Positions 26,229 through 36,037 are shown, numbered from the stretch's first letter. The stretch is 64,000 bases of DNA from Paenibacillus sp. URB8-2 (GCF_013393385.1 NZ_AP023239.1:2790001-2854000); one strand, 5' to 3'. Translations and numbers: made by a program. Notes: generated by a model from the letters alone, not told the origin.

Positions 26229-27185
26229 ATGACGAAAATCGCAAGTAAACTGACGGATCTCATTGGTAACACACCACTTTTGGAACTCAAGGGCTTCAAC
26301 GGGGAAAAGCAGCTTGGCGCATCGGTGATAGCTAAACTGGAATACTTCAATCCGGCTGGAAGCGTAAAAGACCGGATCGGCTACGCCATGATCAAGGAGG
26401 CCGAGGAGCAGGGCCTGATCGGGCCGGGAACCGTTCTTATAGAGCCTACCAGCGGCAATACCGGAATCGCCCTTGCCTTTGTAGCTGCATCCCGCGGATA
26501 TCGACTGATCCTGACTATGCCGGACACAATGAGCGTGGAACGCCGCAATCTGCTGAAGGCACTGGGCGCCGAGCTGGTGCTGACACCCGGAGCGGAGGGC
26601 ATCAAGGGCTCTGTCCGCAAGGCGGAAGCGCTGGCGGCAATTACACCGAACTCCTTCGTTCTGCAGCAGTTCAACAATTCGGCCAATCCCAAAATTCACC
26701 GCCAGACGACCGCCGAGGAAATCTGGCGGGATACGGACGGCAAAGTAGATATCTTTGTCAGCGGAGTCGGAACCGGGGGGACGATAACCGGAGTGGGAGA
26801 AGTCCTGAAAGAACGGAATTCGGATGTGAAGATTGTGGCTGTGGAGCCGTTTAATTCTCCGGTACTCTCGGGCGGAAATCCCGGACCGCACCAAATTCAA
26901 GGGCTTGGCGCCGGATTTGTTCCGCTTATTCTGAACCGGGAAGTCATTGATGAGGTGTTCAAGGTTCGAAATGAGGAAGCGCTGGATACGGCGCGGGATT
27001 TGGCTCGCACGGAAGGGCTGCTCGTGGGTATTTCTTCGGGCGCCGCCGTTTTTGCAGCTTCTCAGCTGGCCAAACGGAAAGAGAACAGAGGCAAAAATAT
27101 TGTCGTCCTGCTGCCGGATACAGGCGAACGCTACTTATCCACCGTATTGTTTCAGGAACCGGCGCAGACAGGAGGATTGTCATGA
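26229..27185 (+). CDS. cysK: Cysteine synthase (O-acetylserine sulfhydrylase), first copy
   Basis: 318 residues, fold-type II PLP enzyme: Lys47 in NPAGSVKDR binds PLP, TSGNTG at 74-79 binds the substrate carboxylate and GTGGT at 181-185 binds the phosphate. It joins sulfide to O-acetylserine to give cysteine; relatives can use methanethiol or other nucleophiles. The ribosome binding site GGAGGA is eight bases upstream and the stop overlaps the NifK-like start by four bases. That tight coupling says its job is tied to the reductase, probably capturing a reduced sulfur product. Confidence 0.92.
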   Translation: MTKIASKLTDLIGNTPLLELKGFNGEKQLGASVIAKLEYFNPAGSVKDRIGYAMIKEAEEQGLIGPGTVLIEPTSGNTGIALAFVAASRGYRLILTMPDTMSVERRNLLKALGAELVLTPGAEGIKGSVRKAEALAAITPNSFVLQQFNNSANPKIHRQTTAEEIWRDTDGKVDIFVSGVGTGGTITGVGEVLKERNSDVKIVAVEPFNSPVLSGGNPGPHQIQGLGAGFVPLILNREVIDEVFKVRNEEALDTARDLARTEGLLVGISSGAAVFAASQLAKRKENRGKNIVVLLPDTGERYLSTVLFQEPAQTGGLS

Positions 27186-28522
27186 GTAAAGTAATTGAAA
27201 GACCGCGTTATGTATGCGCCCTTGGCGGCGCGATTGGCACCATCCAGTCACTGCCCCGGGCCATTCCGATTCTTCATTCCTCTTCCGGCTGCGGCGGAAA
27301 TCTGGCTGGAGCGTTAAGCGGAGCTTCGGGGTATAACGGCGGCAATTATTGCGGCGGCCAGGCGCTCCCAAGCTCGAACGTATCCGAGAGGGACATTGTG
27401 TTCGGCGGCGAAGGCCGGCTTCAGGAACAGATCGAGAACACGCTGAAGGTAATGGATGGGGATTTGTATTTTGTAGTAACCGGCTGCATGGTCGAAATGA
27501 TCGGCGACAATGTTCATGCGGTAACCAAACGTTTCAAGGGTGAAAAATTACCTGTTCTGGCAGCGGAAACGGTCAGCTTTAAAGGGAATTCCTATTACGG
27601 TTACGAGCTGGTGCTGGAAACCTTATTCCGCGACTTTGTGGAACCGGCTCCGGTCAAAGATGCCGGGACAGTGAATTTATGGGGAGTCGTTCCCATGCAG
27701 GATGTGTTCTGGAAAGGCAACCTCGGCGTATTGAAAAGTTTGTTGAAGAAATTAGGTTATGAGACCAATACCTTCTTTGGCCAGGGCGAGACTTTGGAGA
27801 ACCTGAAAAATTCCGGAAAAGCCAGCCTGAATATCGTCGTTTCGGATGCGTACGGAATCGAAGCAGCCAAAGTATTTGAAGAAGTGCACGGCGTCCCCTA
27901 TATTACGGTTCCTTTGCCGATCGGGGATCACGGGACTTCGCGGTTCCTTCGTACCGTAGGTAAAGCTCTCGGCGTCGATGATATCAAGGTCGAGAAATTG
28001 ATCCAGGAAGAAAGAAAAGCTTATTATCCTTACCTAGAGCGTCTGGCGGATGTTTACAATGATCTCGATTTCCAGAGATACGCCACCGTGGTCGGCGATC
28101 CCAATTATACGCAGGCCGTGACGCGGTTCCTCTCAGACGATCTGGGCTGGCTGCCTGAACTGATTGTGGTCACCGATATTCTGGGCGAAGAGCAGAAGGA
28201 ACGGGTCCTGGCATCATTCGGTGAATATGAATCCGGGCTTCGTCCGGAAATTGTGTTCGATGAGGATGCCTCAAGTGTCGGAGGCTATATCAACCGCCAC
28301 TGGCCGCAGAATCAAGGTCAAAAATATTACAAAGGCTTCGCCCCGGGAGTCATTATCGGAAGCGTTATGGAACGCGATACGGCGGAACAGTTCAAGGTGC
28401 CGCTGCTGCCGGTCACTTATCCCATCTCCAACCGGGTGGTGCTGAACCGGGCATATGCCGGTTATTCCGGCGGGCTTACTCTTGCCGAGGACATTCTCAG
28501 TCTGGTTGTAGCTCATCGTTAA
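27182..28522 (+). CDS. Nitrogenase-like component 1, NifK-like (beta) subunit
   Basis: 446 residues, shorter than NifK (about 520). Cys12, Cys37 and Cys102 line up with the three P-cluster cysteines of NifK (70, 95, 153): the 12-37 spacing of 25 is identical, and Cys102 sits in [13 protein letters not shown], matching Nif[24 protein letters not shown] matches the NifK FGG segment and [13 protein letters not shown] the later one. Cys57 is extra. It should pair with the NifD-like protein and hold the electron-transfer cluster. Family alternatives (BchB, CfbD, NifN) fit the context less well; methylthio-alkane reductase MarK is the closest functional analogue by context. Confidence 0.8.
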   Translation: MSKVIERPRYVCALGGAIGTIQSLPRAIPILHSSSGCGGNLAGALSGASGYNGGNYCGGQALPSSNVSERDIVFGGEGRLQEQIENTLKVMDGDLYFVVTGCMVEMIGDNVHAVTKRFKGEKLPVLAAETVSFKGNSYYGYELVLETLFRDFVEPAPVKDAGTVNLWGVVPMQDVFWKGNLGVLKSLLKKLGYETNTFFGQGETLENLKNSGKASLNIVVSDAYGIEAAKVFEEVHGVPYITVPLPIGDHGTSRFLRTVGKALGVDDIKVEKLIQEERKAYYPYLERLADVYNDLDFQRYATVVGDPNYTQAVTRFLSDDLGWLPELIVVTDILGEEQKERVLASFGEYESGLRPEIVFDEDASSVGGYINRHWPQNQGQKYYKGFAPGVIIGSVMERDTAEQFKVPLLPVTYPISNRVVLNRAYAGYSGGLTLAEDILSLVVAHR

Positions 28523-28564
28523 TGAAACTCATCATTGTTCGTATAAAACAAGGAGGCTTGTTCA

Positions 28565-30103
28565 ATGGATTACATTAAACATAAAGTACCACCGGTGCGT
28601 GAAGACCGCTTGATGGCTTGCCAGGCCTACGGAGGAACCTGCGGAGATCTGTCCACAGAATCAAAGAAAGGCTGTCTCTACGCCAGCAAGCGCACCTTCT
28701 CTCAAACCCAGGGCTGCCAGCTTAATCTCAGTCTGGGTATGATCAGCTCGATGCGCGACGCGGTTATGGTGATTCACAGCCCGATCGGCTGCGGAGGCAA
28801 CCTGATCCAGAACGCCGGGATTAATAAAGTATTTCAGAAGCTGCGCCAGGAATCGGCGGTCGGCCTGCGGTGGATTAACACCAACCTTAGCGAGGTGGAT
28901 GTGATCAGCGGAGGCGAAGCCAAGCTGCGGCAGGCCGTACTCAAAGCCGAGCGTGAATTTAGGCCAAGCGCTATTCTTGTTTTTAACAGCTGTGTTCCTG
29001 CCTTGATTGGCGACGATATTGACGGGATACTGGATGATTTGCAAAAGCAGGTATCGGCCAAGATCGTACCGATCCACTGCGAAGGCTTCAAGACCAAAAT
29101 TCAGGCAACCGCCTATGACTCCGTTTATCACGGTCTGATCCGCAATTTAGTGGGCGAGGACAATACCGCGACACCTGCGGTCATCCGTACACCGGAGGAA
29201 GAGATCGAACATCAGGCCAAAATCAGCAAAACGGTCAATTTGCTCAATGTTGGTTCTATGAGCCGTATCGATGAGGAAGAACTGGTGCGATTGCTCAAGG
29301 CGCTTGATCTCAACGTTCGGATTTTGCCCTCGTATTCGCACCCCGATGACTTTACCTATGCGCATGAAGCGGCTCTCAATGTCAGTATCTGCGCAACGCA
29401 TGACGATTATTTTGTAGAGCATTTCAAGCAAATGTACGGTATACCTTATGTGCTGCGGACCATTCCGATCGGCATCGCCAATACCAACAAATGGCTGCGC
29501 GATATCGCTTCCTTCTTCGGGATCGAGGAGCAGACCGAGAAGCTGATTGCAGCCGAGACGGCGGAGCTGAAACAGGCGATTGAACCGTTTAAAGCCCAAT
29601 TCAAAGGGAAGACCGCGTTTCTCACCGGCGGCGAGGTGCGGATTCTGACTACTGCGGAGCTGCTGCATAATCTCGGATTTGAGATCCTGGGCTTGCGGGG
29701 CTATCACTTCGACAAATACGGCGAGATTCTCCTGGATGAATATTTGGAGGATGTTCCTAATTCGGAAAAAGCGATCTTTAATATCGGTTCGGGCCAAGTG
29801 TTCGAACAGGCCAATTTGCTCAGCAAAATCACTCCCGACTTATTCGTTGGTCATATCGGCGTTAACGGCTCAGCAGCCAAGCAGGGATATCCGATCTTCC
29901 CGTTGTTCGGACAAAGCGACGACTACTTGGGATACAAAGGTGTGTTTGAAGTGGCAACGCGGGTCAGCCGTATTTTGAAAAATGCGTCATTTAACAAAAA
30001 CCTGGGCAAAAATACGAGACTGCCTTACCGGGATAGCTGGTACGAGCAGGACCCGTTCACGTATATTGACGATTCGGCCAGTGTAGCTGCCCGCATTGGA
30101 TAG
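28565..30103 (+). CDS. Nitrogenase-like component 1, NifD-like (alpha) subunit
   Basis: 512 residues. Cys51, Cys76 and Cys143 match the NifD P-cluster cysteines (62, 88, 154). HCEGFKTKIQ aligns with NifD RCEGFRGVSQ, so Gln191 is kept (Gln180) but His195 becomes Tyr184. Cys276 (NVSICATHDDYF) matches cofactor ligand Cys275. The position of cofactor ligand His442 is Phe448 (YPIFPLFGQ). It therefore probably holds a cofactor-like cluster bound differently, and should not fix N2. Four extra N-terminal cysteines (19, 26, 37 and neighbours) precede the core. ATG follows AAGGAGGCTTGTTCA. By context it resembles methylthio-alkane reductase MarD. Confidence 0.82.
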   Translation: MDYIKHKVPPVREDRLMACQAYGGTCGDLSTESKKGCLYASKRTFSQTQGCQLNLSLGMISSMRDAVMVIHSPIGCGGNLIQNAGINKVFQKLRQESAVGLRWINTNLSEVDVISGGEAKLRQAVLKAEREFRPSAILVFNSCVPALIGDDIDGILDDLQKQVSAKIVPIHCEGFKTKIQATAYDSVYHGLIRNLVGEDNTATPAVIRTPEEEIEHQAKISKTVNLLNVGSMSRIDEEELVRLLKALDLNVRILPSYSHPDDFTYAHEAALNVSICATHDDYFVEHFKQMYGIPYVLRTIPIGIANTNKWLRDIASFFGIEEQTEKLIAAETAELKQAIEPFKAQFKGKTAFLTGGEVRILTTAELLHNLGFEILGLRGYHFDKYGEILLDEYLEDVPNSEKAIFNIGSGQVFEQANLLSKITPDLFVGHIGVNGSAAKQGYPIFPLFGQSDDYLGYKGVFEVATRVSRILKNASFNKNLGKNTRLPYRDSWYEQDPFTYIDDSASVAARIG

Positions 30104-30144
30104 CTTGCGATTAATTGAACAATTAAATGGGAGGGGAAATGGAG

Positions 30145-31020
30145 ATGTCTGAAACTGAAGCGAAAATTAAAGTAAGCGGGGTAACCCGCAAGTATTCGAT
30201 CCGGCGGAATACGGAAGAGGAGAAGAAAGAATTTACCGCTTTGCAGGATGTGGATCTGAATGTAAGACCCGGTGAGTTCCTGACCATAGTAGGACCGAGC
30301 GGCTGCGGGAAATCGACATTGCTGGATCTTTTGGCCGGGCTTGCCGTGCCAACAGAAGGCGAGTTGTTCATTGATGGTAAGAAAATCACGGGTCCTGCGC
30401 TGGATAGAGGGATCGTCATGCAAGGATATGCTTTGTTTCCCTGGCGAACGGTTCGCCGCAATGTGGAATTTGGTCTGGAAATCAAAAAGGTTCCTAAAAA
30501 AGATCGAAAAGCCATCAGCGACCGGTATCTGGAGCTTGTCGGATTAAGCGGCTACGGCGACCGTTATCCTTATGAACTGTCAGGCGGGATGAAGCAGCGG
30601 GTGGCCATTGCCCGGGCATTAGCGTATGACCCTGAGGTTCTGCTCATGGACGAACCGTTTGCGGCGGTGGATGCCCAGACCCGGGAGACTCTTCAGGATG
30701 AGCTGCTGCAAATCTGGGAGCGGACCGGAAAGACGATTGTGTTTGTTACCCACAGCATTGATGAAGCCGTCGCTCTTGCCGATCGGGTCGTTGTCATGTC
30801 GCCCAATCCGGGCAGAGTCCGCGAAATTGTTCCTGTTTCCCTGCCCCGTCCCAGACGTGTAGGGGATGTGCAATCCACGGCCGACTTCAGTTGGATCCGT
30901 CACAGGGTATGGGAACTTTTGCAAGGCGAGACAGCCACGGTCAAACCGGCACCCCAGCAGGCTCCGGTTCAAGCGCCGCTTGAGCTGGCCGAGCAGCTAT
31001 CCTCATCGGCAGCGTTATAA
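30145..31020 (+). CDS. SsuB/TauB-type ABC transporter ATP-binding protein
   Basis: 291 residues from ATG 30145, chosen because GGGAGGGG lies eight bases upstream (in-frame ATGs at 30127 and 30139 are poorer). Walker A GPSGCGKST at 50-58, signature LSGGMKQR at 145-152, Walker B VLLMDEP at 165-171. It belongs to the nitrate/sulfonate/taurine/NMT1 importer ATPases. It lies inside the nitrogenase-like block, apart from its permeases (33178-35959), which ties transport and reduction together. A Pro/Gln/Ala-rich tail of about 25 residues is unusual. Confidence 0.88.
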   Translation: MSETEAKIKVSGVTRKYSIRRNTEEEKKEFTALQDVDLNVRPGEFLTIVGPSGCGKSTLLDLLAGLAVPTEGELFIDGKKITGPALDRGIVMQGYALFPWRTVRRNVEFGLEIKKVPKKDRKAISDRYLELVGLSGYGDRYPYELSGGMKQRVAIARALAYDPEVLLMDEPFAAVDAQTRETLQDELLQIWERTGKTIVFVTHSIDEAVALADRVVVMSPNPGRVREIVPVSLPRPRRVGDVQSTADFSWIRHRVWELLQGETATVKPAPQQAPVQAPLELAEQLSSSAAL

Positions 31021-31099
31021 TCTTCCCCGGGGATAATGGTATGGCGGTGTCTCCATTCAAATCTTAAAAATGTGTATAACAGAGAAGGAGTGCAGATTA

Positions 31100-31978
31100 A
31101 TGGCTAAAAAAATAAAACAAATTGCAATCTACGGCAAGGGGGGAATAGGGAAGTCAACAACAACCTCTAACATTAGCGCGGCTCTGTCCGTGGCGGGCTA
31201 CAAGGTGATGCAGTTCGGCTGCGATCCGAAGAGCGATTCGACCAATACGCTGCGCGGCGGCGAGTATATTCCCACTGTGCTGGATACGTTGAGGGATAAA
31301 CAGATTGTAAGAGCGCATGATGTTATATTTGAAGGCTTTAACGGCATTTATTGTGTCGAAGCGGGAGGACCGGCTCCCGGAGTCGGCTGCGCTGGACGGG
31401 GAATTATTACATCCGTATCTTTGCTGAAGCAGCAGAAGGTATTTGAAGAATTAGATCTGGATTATGTCATTTACGACGTTCTCGGCGATGTAGTTTGCGG
31501 TGGGTTCGCCGTTCCTGTTCGGGAAGGCATTGCAGAACATGTATTTACAGTTACCTCTGCCGATTTCATGGCAATTTATGCGGCCAACAACCTGTTTAAA
31601 GGTATTCATAAATATTCTACCGAAGGCGGCGCACTTTTGGGCGGGGTCATAGCCAATTCCATTAACGCTCCTTATGCCAAAGACATCGTGGATGATTTCG
31701 TTGCCCGCACCCATACCCAGGTGATGGAATATGTTCCGCGCTCGGTTTCGGTGACCCAAGCTGAACTGCAGGGCAAGACAACCATCGAAGCGGATCCCGA
31801 TTCCAATCAGGCAAAGGTGTATAAATCACTCGCCCAAAAAATTATTAACCATACCGAGTCCAAGGTGCCGGCCCCTATGGAGACCAGCGAGTTAAGACAG
31901 TGGGCGGCCGAGTGGGGGAAACAACTGGTGGCGCTGGAATCCGGCCTGATCGCCCCGGCCGCAGCAGGCAATCTATAA
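31100..31978 (+). CDS. NifH-like reductase (nitrogenase-like component 2)
   Basis: 292 residues from ATG 31100 (AAGGAG upstream). P-loop GKGGIGKST at 12-20, FGCDPKSDST at 39-48, cluster ligands Cys97 (PGVGCAGRG) and Cys133 (DVVCGGF), and Arg100 in place of the ADP-ribosylated arginine of NifH. As a homodimer with one [4Fe-4S] cluster it should pass electrons to the NifDK-like complex with ATP hydrolysis. All catalytic features are intact. Close relatives include NifH, CfbC, BchL and MarH; context points to the last type of system. Confidence 0.92.
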   Translation: MAKKIKQIAIYGKGGIGKSTTTSNISAALSVAGYKVMQFGCDPKSDSTNTLRGGEYIPTVLDTLRDKQIVRAHDVIFEGFNGIYCVEAGGPAPGVGCAGRGIITSVSLLKQQKVFEELDLDYVIYDVLGDVVCGGFAVPVREGIAEHVFTVTSADFMAIYAANNLFKGIHKYSTEGGALLGGVIANSINAPYAKDIVDDFVARTHTQVMEYVPRSVSVTQAELQGKTTIEADPDSNQAKVYKSLAQKIINHTESKVPAPMETSELRQWAAEWGKQLVALESGLIAPAAAGNL

Positions 31979-32062
31979 TTCCGTATGCATAGCGGGGCTC
32001 CATATCAGGAGAATTTTCCATTGTCGGCGTCTGAAGCGGTCTTTAACAAGAAGGAGCATCGG

Positions 32063-32986
32063 ATGGCAAGAGCGCATGTTGTGAACAGCATTACGGATCT
32101 GATCGGGAATACACCGGTGGTGAGATTGCAGCGAATGGCCAGAAAAAATGTTGCGGAGGTTCTCGTTAAACTGGAATCTTTCAATCCTTCCGGAAGTGTT
32201 AAGGATCGGGCGGCTTACAACATGATTCTGAGAGCGGAACAAACGGGAAAACTTCGGCCGGGGAGCACGATTATCGAACCGACAAGCGGCAATACGGGAA
32301 TTGGAATCGCAATGAACGCCGCTGCCAGGGGATACTCGGCGATTATTGTCATGACGGACAATATGACGAACGAACGAGTCAGTATATTGAAAGCCTACGG
32401 TGCGAAGGTGGTGCTTACGCCGGTTGCCGAAGGTATGAAGGGGGCCATTGCCCGGGCCATCAGGCTGAATGAAGAAATTCCCGGAAGTCTCATGCTTCAT
32501 CAATTCGAGAACAGCGCTAACCCCGACAGCCACCGGACGACAACGGCGCTGGAAATCGCGGAGCAGACAGAAGGCAGGCTAGACGCCTTCGTAGCGTGCG
32601 CCGGTACCGGGGGAACGATTACAGGAGTCGGAGAAACGCTGAGACGTTTGATTCCCGGAATTTCTATTTACGTAGTCGAGCCAAAGGGCTCTCCTGTACT
32701 CTCTGGCGGGAAGGCAGGGCCTAACAAGCTTGTCGGAACTGGTCCAGGCTTTATTCCTACCGTGCTGAATACCAGTGTATACGACGAGATTGTTCAGGTA
32801 TCGGATGATGACGCGCTCGTGGCCATGAGGGATCTTGCCCGCAGGGAAGGTCTGCTTGTAGGCCCTTCATCCGGTGCGGCGGTGTGGGCCGGATTGCAGG
32901 TTGCGGACAGGCTCGGCCCCGGCAAGAGGGTGTTGTGCATGGCGCCCGACACAGGCGAGCGGTATTTGAGCATGGATGTTTTTTGA
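32063..32986 (+). CDS. cysK: Cysteine synthase, second copy
   Basis: 307 residues from ATG 32063 with AAGGAG eight bases upstream. Lys47 in NPSGSVKDR, TSGNTG at 74-79 and the GTGGT phosphate loop are all present. It is clearly diverged from the first cysK of this cluster, so it is not a recent duplication. Two cysteine synthases bracketing the nitrogenase-like genes suggest either two nucleophiles (sulfide and an alkyl thiol) or two acceptors (O-acetylserine and O-acetylhomoserine or phosphoserine-like). A terminator-like hairpin follows. Confidence 0.9.
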   Translation: MARAHVVNSITDLIGNTPVVRLQRMARKNVAEVLVKLESFNPSGSVKDRAAYNMILRAEQTGKLRPGSTIIEPTSGNTGIGIAMNAAARGYSAIIVMTDNMTNERVSILKAYGAKVVLTPVAEGMKGAIARAIRLNEEIPGSLMLHQFENSANPDSHRTTTALEIAEQTEGRLDAFVACAGTGGTITGVGETLRRLIPGISIYVVEPKGSPVLSGGKAGPNKLVGTGPGFIPTVLNTSVYDEIVQVSDDDALVAMRDLARREGLLVGPSSGAAVWAGLQVADRLGPGKRVLCMAPDTGERYLSMDVF

Positions 32987-33103
32987 CCGTATATGGTTCA
33001 AACTTGATTTGCTATGTCTATAATTGCGCCTTAAAACTGACTAATAAGATAAGATTACTGAGTAAAGAGTGCAGTTATTTCCTGCAGCCCACTTTTCCAA
33101 AAG

Positions 33104-33145
33104 AGGTCAAGCAGCCGATCTCCATCCGGCGAGCTTGACCTTTTT
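33104..33145 (+). terminator. Terminator or attenuator between cysK2 and the permease
   Basis: Perfect 9-bp stem AGGTCAAGC (33104-33112) with GCTTGACCT (33133-33141), an inner GCCG/CGGC pairing and five T, 37 bases before the next start. A weak TTCAAA-16-TATAAT promoter ends at 33024, so this may be a leader attenuator for the transport genes rather than the end of the first transcript. Confidence 0.7.
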
Positions 33146-33177
33146 AATAAATACAAAATGAAAGGAAGTGAAAGTAA

Positions 33178-34032
33178 ATGCCCGAGATCGACAATGAAAT
33201 CCTGCTCCGGACGTATCCGATTAACCGGATTCATCCAAAACCCAAAGGCAAAAAAGTGCCTGTCCTCCCCATACTGAAGGCCGCTGTCGAGAAATCCGCC
33301 GTTATGCTGTTCATTCTCTCGGCTTGGGAGGCGCTGCCGCGTCTCGGACTTGTCGATCCGTTCCTGCTGCCGCCGTTCAGCGACGCCGTCGTAAGTCTGC
33401 TGCGCCTGTTTCAGTCGGGCGAGATGTTCCGGCATATCGCCAAAAGCCTGGAACGTTCGGGGCTGGGATTCCTGGCAGCAGTGGCCTTCTCTATCCCCGT
33501 CGGCACCTTCATGGGCTGGAACAAACGGATCGATCGCATCGCCGATCCGCTGCTGCAGGTATGCCGTAACACTTCGACGCTTGCCCTGTATCCGGTATTC
33601 ATTCTGTTTTTCGGATTGGGCGAGACATCGAAGATTGCCATCATTCTGTGGGGAACCGTATGGCCGATTCTGCTGAACACCATATCGGGGGTGAGGGAGG
33701 CGGACCCGCTGCTGATTAAATCGGCGAGATCCATGGGCATCTCCAGAATCGGGCTGTTTACCAAGGTTGTCTGGCCGATGGCGATGCCTTCCATTCTGAC
33801 CGGACTCCGCCTCAGCGCCTCGACCGCGATTCTGATGCTGGTGGCCGCAGAAATGTTAGGCGCCGACCGGGGACTCGGGTTCATGATTTTCTATTATCAG
33901 GAAAGATACGCCATCCCCGAAATGTTCGGGGGCATTATCTTTATTGCTGTCCTGGGCGTCTTGATCAACTTTCTATTAGTCCGTTTGGAACGCCGGATGA
34001 CCCGCTGGAAGGAGCGCATCGTCAAAGGCTAG
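33178..34032 (+). CDS. SsuC/TauC-type ABC transporter permease
   Basis: 284 residues, an N-terminal cytoplasmic tail of about 35 residues then six hydrophobic segments. The permease signature SARSMGISRIGLFTKVVWPMAMP (in pieces, near 180-203) is the EAA loop that contacts the ATPase. It belongs to the sulfonate/taurine/NMT1 family. It is similar to the second permease at 35177, so the channel is probably a heterodimer. Confidence 0.88.
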   Translation: MPEIDNEILLRTYPINRIHPKPKGKKVPVLPILKAAVEKSAVMLFILSAWEALPRLGLVDPFLLPPFSDAVVSLLRLFQSGEMFRHIAKSLERSGLGFLAAVAFSIPVGTFMGWNKRIDRIADPLLQVCRNTSTLALYPVFILFFGLGETSKIAIILWGTVWPILLNTISGVREADPLLIKSARSMGISRIGLFTKVVWPMAMPSILTGLRLSASTAILMLVAAEMLGADRGLGFMIFYYQERYAIPEMFGGIIFIAVLGVLINFLLVRLERRMTRWKERIVKG

Positions 34033-34101
34033 AAATCAAGGCCTGCCAAAGCTCGTTGAAGCAGGATCTATTCTGTAACAGGAAAAGAGGAATAGGAAGA
34101 C

Positions 34102-35127
34102 ATGGGAAACAAGAGAATGAGGATCAAACCGGCGCGGCCGATCATGCTGAGGGCGCTGCTCCTGCTGGCTGCGGCATCCACACTGCTCGCAGGCTGCGGC
34201 AAAGACGCGGGTACCGCGGAAGCGGGAAGCTCGGTAAAAGGACCGGATATTATCCGGCTGCCGACCCCGACCAATTTGACCGGCATCTCCATTTATTATG
34301 TGGCCGAAGAGCTCGGCTACGTGAAGGAAGCCGGACTTCAGTTCGATTATGTCGGCGCCGTTGAGTCCGGACAGCTCGTGGCGTCAGTCGTTGCGGGCAA
34401 GATCGATGTGGGCGGCGCGCACATCAACCGCACCATCGCCGGCATCAGCGCGGGAGCCAAAATCAAGGCGGTTGTGGCTCAAACCGAGACGACCGAAGAA
34501 ATCCCGCATATGAGCTTCGTAACGACCAAAGACAGCCCGATCAAGTCTGCGGCGGACATCGTCGGCAAGAAAGTGGGTATTCCCGCCTTTGGAGGCTGCA
34601 ACGAGTATACGCCTTACGCTTATCTCCTAAAGAACGGAATTGCCGATCCCAAAGGCAAATTTGAAATTGTCACCGCCCCCGAAATCAAGCTGGAACAGGC
34701 GCTGCTGCAGGGCGAGGTCGACCTGATCGGTCTGCATGAGAATCCGTCCACCATTATCAAGCGCGGCAATCTAAAAGTCGTTTTCACGGATTATGATATC
34801 TGGAAGAGCATCGGCGGCGCCACCCCCCTCTATTTCTCCAATAAATTCATCAAGGAAAAGCCCGATGTGGTCAGACGCTTCGTCGATGTGATCAGCAAGA
34901 CCAATGATTTTGTCAATGCGAATCCGGAGAAAGCGATTGAGATTACAGCGAAGAGAGGCGATATGGATCCGGCCAAAATCAGGGCAAACCATTACGCAGC
35001 CCATGGCGAAATCAACCCGGAATCCGTGGAGGTCTGGATCGATCTTCTGAGCCAATTCAACGAAATCAAGAAGGATGTCAAGCCCGAGGACATTTTCACC
35101 AACGAATTCAACGATACGTTGAAATGA
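34102..35127 (+). CDS. NMT1/SsuA-family substrate-binding lipoprotein
   Basis: 341 residues with a lipoprotein signal ending in LLAGC (Cys32). The mature part has the NMT1/THI5-like pattern: IRLPTPTNLTGISIYYVAEELGY, then SVVAGKIDVGGAHINRT and VGIPAFGGCNEYTPYAYLL. The family binds sulfonates, taurine, aromatic acids or pyrimidines. Here the context of two cysteine synthases argues for an organosulfur compound. It lies between the two permeases and likely delivers the substrate of the reductases downstream and upstream. Confidence 0.88.
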   Translation: MGNKRMRIKPARPIMLRALLLLAAASTLLAGCGKDAGTAEAGSSVKGPDIIRLPTPTNLTGISIYYVAEELGYVKEAGLQFDYVGAVESGQLVASVVAGKIDVGGAHINRTIAGISAGAKIKAVVAQTETTEEIPHMSFVTTKDSPIKSAADIVGKKVGIPAFGGCNEYTPYAYLLKNGIADPKGKFEIVTAPEIKLEQALLQGEVDLIGLHENPSTIIKRGNLKVVFTDYDIWKSIGGATPLYFSNKFIKEKPDVVRRFVDVISKTNDFVNANPEKAIEITAKRGDMDPAKIRANHYAAHGEINPESVEVWIDLLSQFNEIKKDVKPEDIFTNEFNDTLK

Positions 35128-35176
35128 TCCCGCAGCGTTTGCCTTGATAAGCTGATGAGGTAAGGAGGGGGCAATT

Positions 35177-35959
35177 ATGAGGAAAAAAGCCTGGGTAAGG
35201 TTGAGGTCCGCTCCCGAAAGATGGGCGGCGATCATCGCGGTATGCGTAGCCTGGGAGGCCGTTTCGCGGAGTGGTCTGGTCAAAGATTTCATCCTGCCTC
35301 CATTTACCAGGGTCATATATAAGTTGGTTCAACTGCTCGTCACCGGTCAGATGTGGCCCGACATCGGAGCCAGTATGCAACGGGCCGCCTCCGGCTTCGC
35401 AATCTCGGTTCTGATCGCCATCCCGTTAGGATTCCTGATGGCCTGGTCGACAAGAATCGAGCGGGTGCTGGACCCTGTCATGCAGTTCATGCGCAATACG
35501 CCAACCTTGGCGCTATATCCCTTTTTTATTCTGGTTTTCGGGCTGGGCGAGCTGTCGAAGGTGGCGATTATTTTCTGGGGTGCAGTATGGCCTGTTCTTA
35601 TGAATACGGTGGAGGGGGTCAACCGGACAGACACTCTGTTGGTCAAATCCGGCCGGTCCATGGGCGCTTCGCCGCTGACGTTGTTCTTCCGGATCATCCT
35701 GCCGTCGGCCCTGCCTTCAATTTTTACCGGTATCCGTCTCAGTGCTTCGCGCTCGATTATCATACTGGTCGCGGCCGAAATGCTCGGGGCTGACAAGGGA
35801 CTCGGATTCCTGATCTTCTCCTCCGAACAGAACTACAAGGTGGAACAGATGTATGCCGGCATAATTGTCCTGATCCTTCTGGGCATGCTGGTCAACTTTC
35901 TGCTGGTCCGTTGGGAGAAACATATAACGCGCTGGAAACAAGACATCACCGGGTCGTGA
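35177..35959 (+). CDS. SsuC/TauC-type ABC transporter permease, second subunit
   Basis: 260 residues, six hydrophobic segments and EAA loop SGRSMGASPLTLFFRIILPSALP. It begins with a short basic stretch after AAGGAGGGGG. It is homologous to the permease at 33178 but lacks that protein's N-terminal extension. Together with 30145 and 34102 it makes a complete importer with split genes. Confidence 0.88.
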   Translation: MRKKAWVRLRSAPERWAAIIAVCVAWEAVSRSGLVKDFILPPFTRVIYKLVQLLVTGQMWPDIGASMQRAASGFAISVLIAIPLGFLMAWSTRIERVLDPVMQFMRNTPTLALYPFFILVFGLGELSKVAIIFWGAVWPVLMNTVEGVNRTDTLLVKSGRSMGASPLTLFFRIILPSALPSIFTGIRLSASRSIIILVAAEMLGADKGLGFLIFSSEQNYKVEQMYAGIIVLILLGMLVNFLLVRWEKHITRWKQDITGS

Positions 35960-36037
35960 AAACATACCTCCGGTTAGGCGCATCCGTAAAACGCGGTGGT
36001 AGGCTGTATTCCAATTCCAAAATACGAGGTGTTACTC

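Noticed and set aside
28661..29131. Minus-strand ORF opposite the NifD-like gene
   Set aside because: Antisense shadow caused by codon bias; no ribosome binding site.
27182..31978. True N2-fixing nitrogenase operon
   Set aside because: The NifD-like protein lacks the cofactor histidine and His195, both subunits are diverged, and nifB, nifE and nifN are absent; cysteine synthases and a sulfonate-type importer point to sulfur chemistry.
27182..31978. Chlorophyll-type (BchNBL) or coenzyme F430-type (CfbCD) reductase
   Set aside because: No tetrapyrrole genes are nearby, and both a full P-cluster cysteine set and a cofactor cysteine are present, which those enzymes lack or vary.
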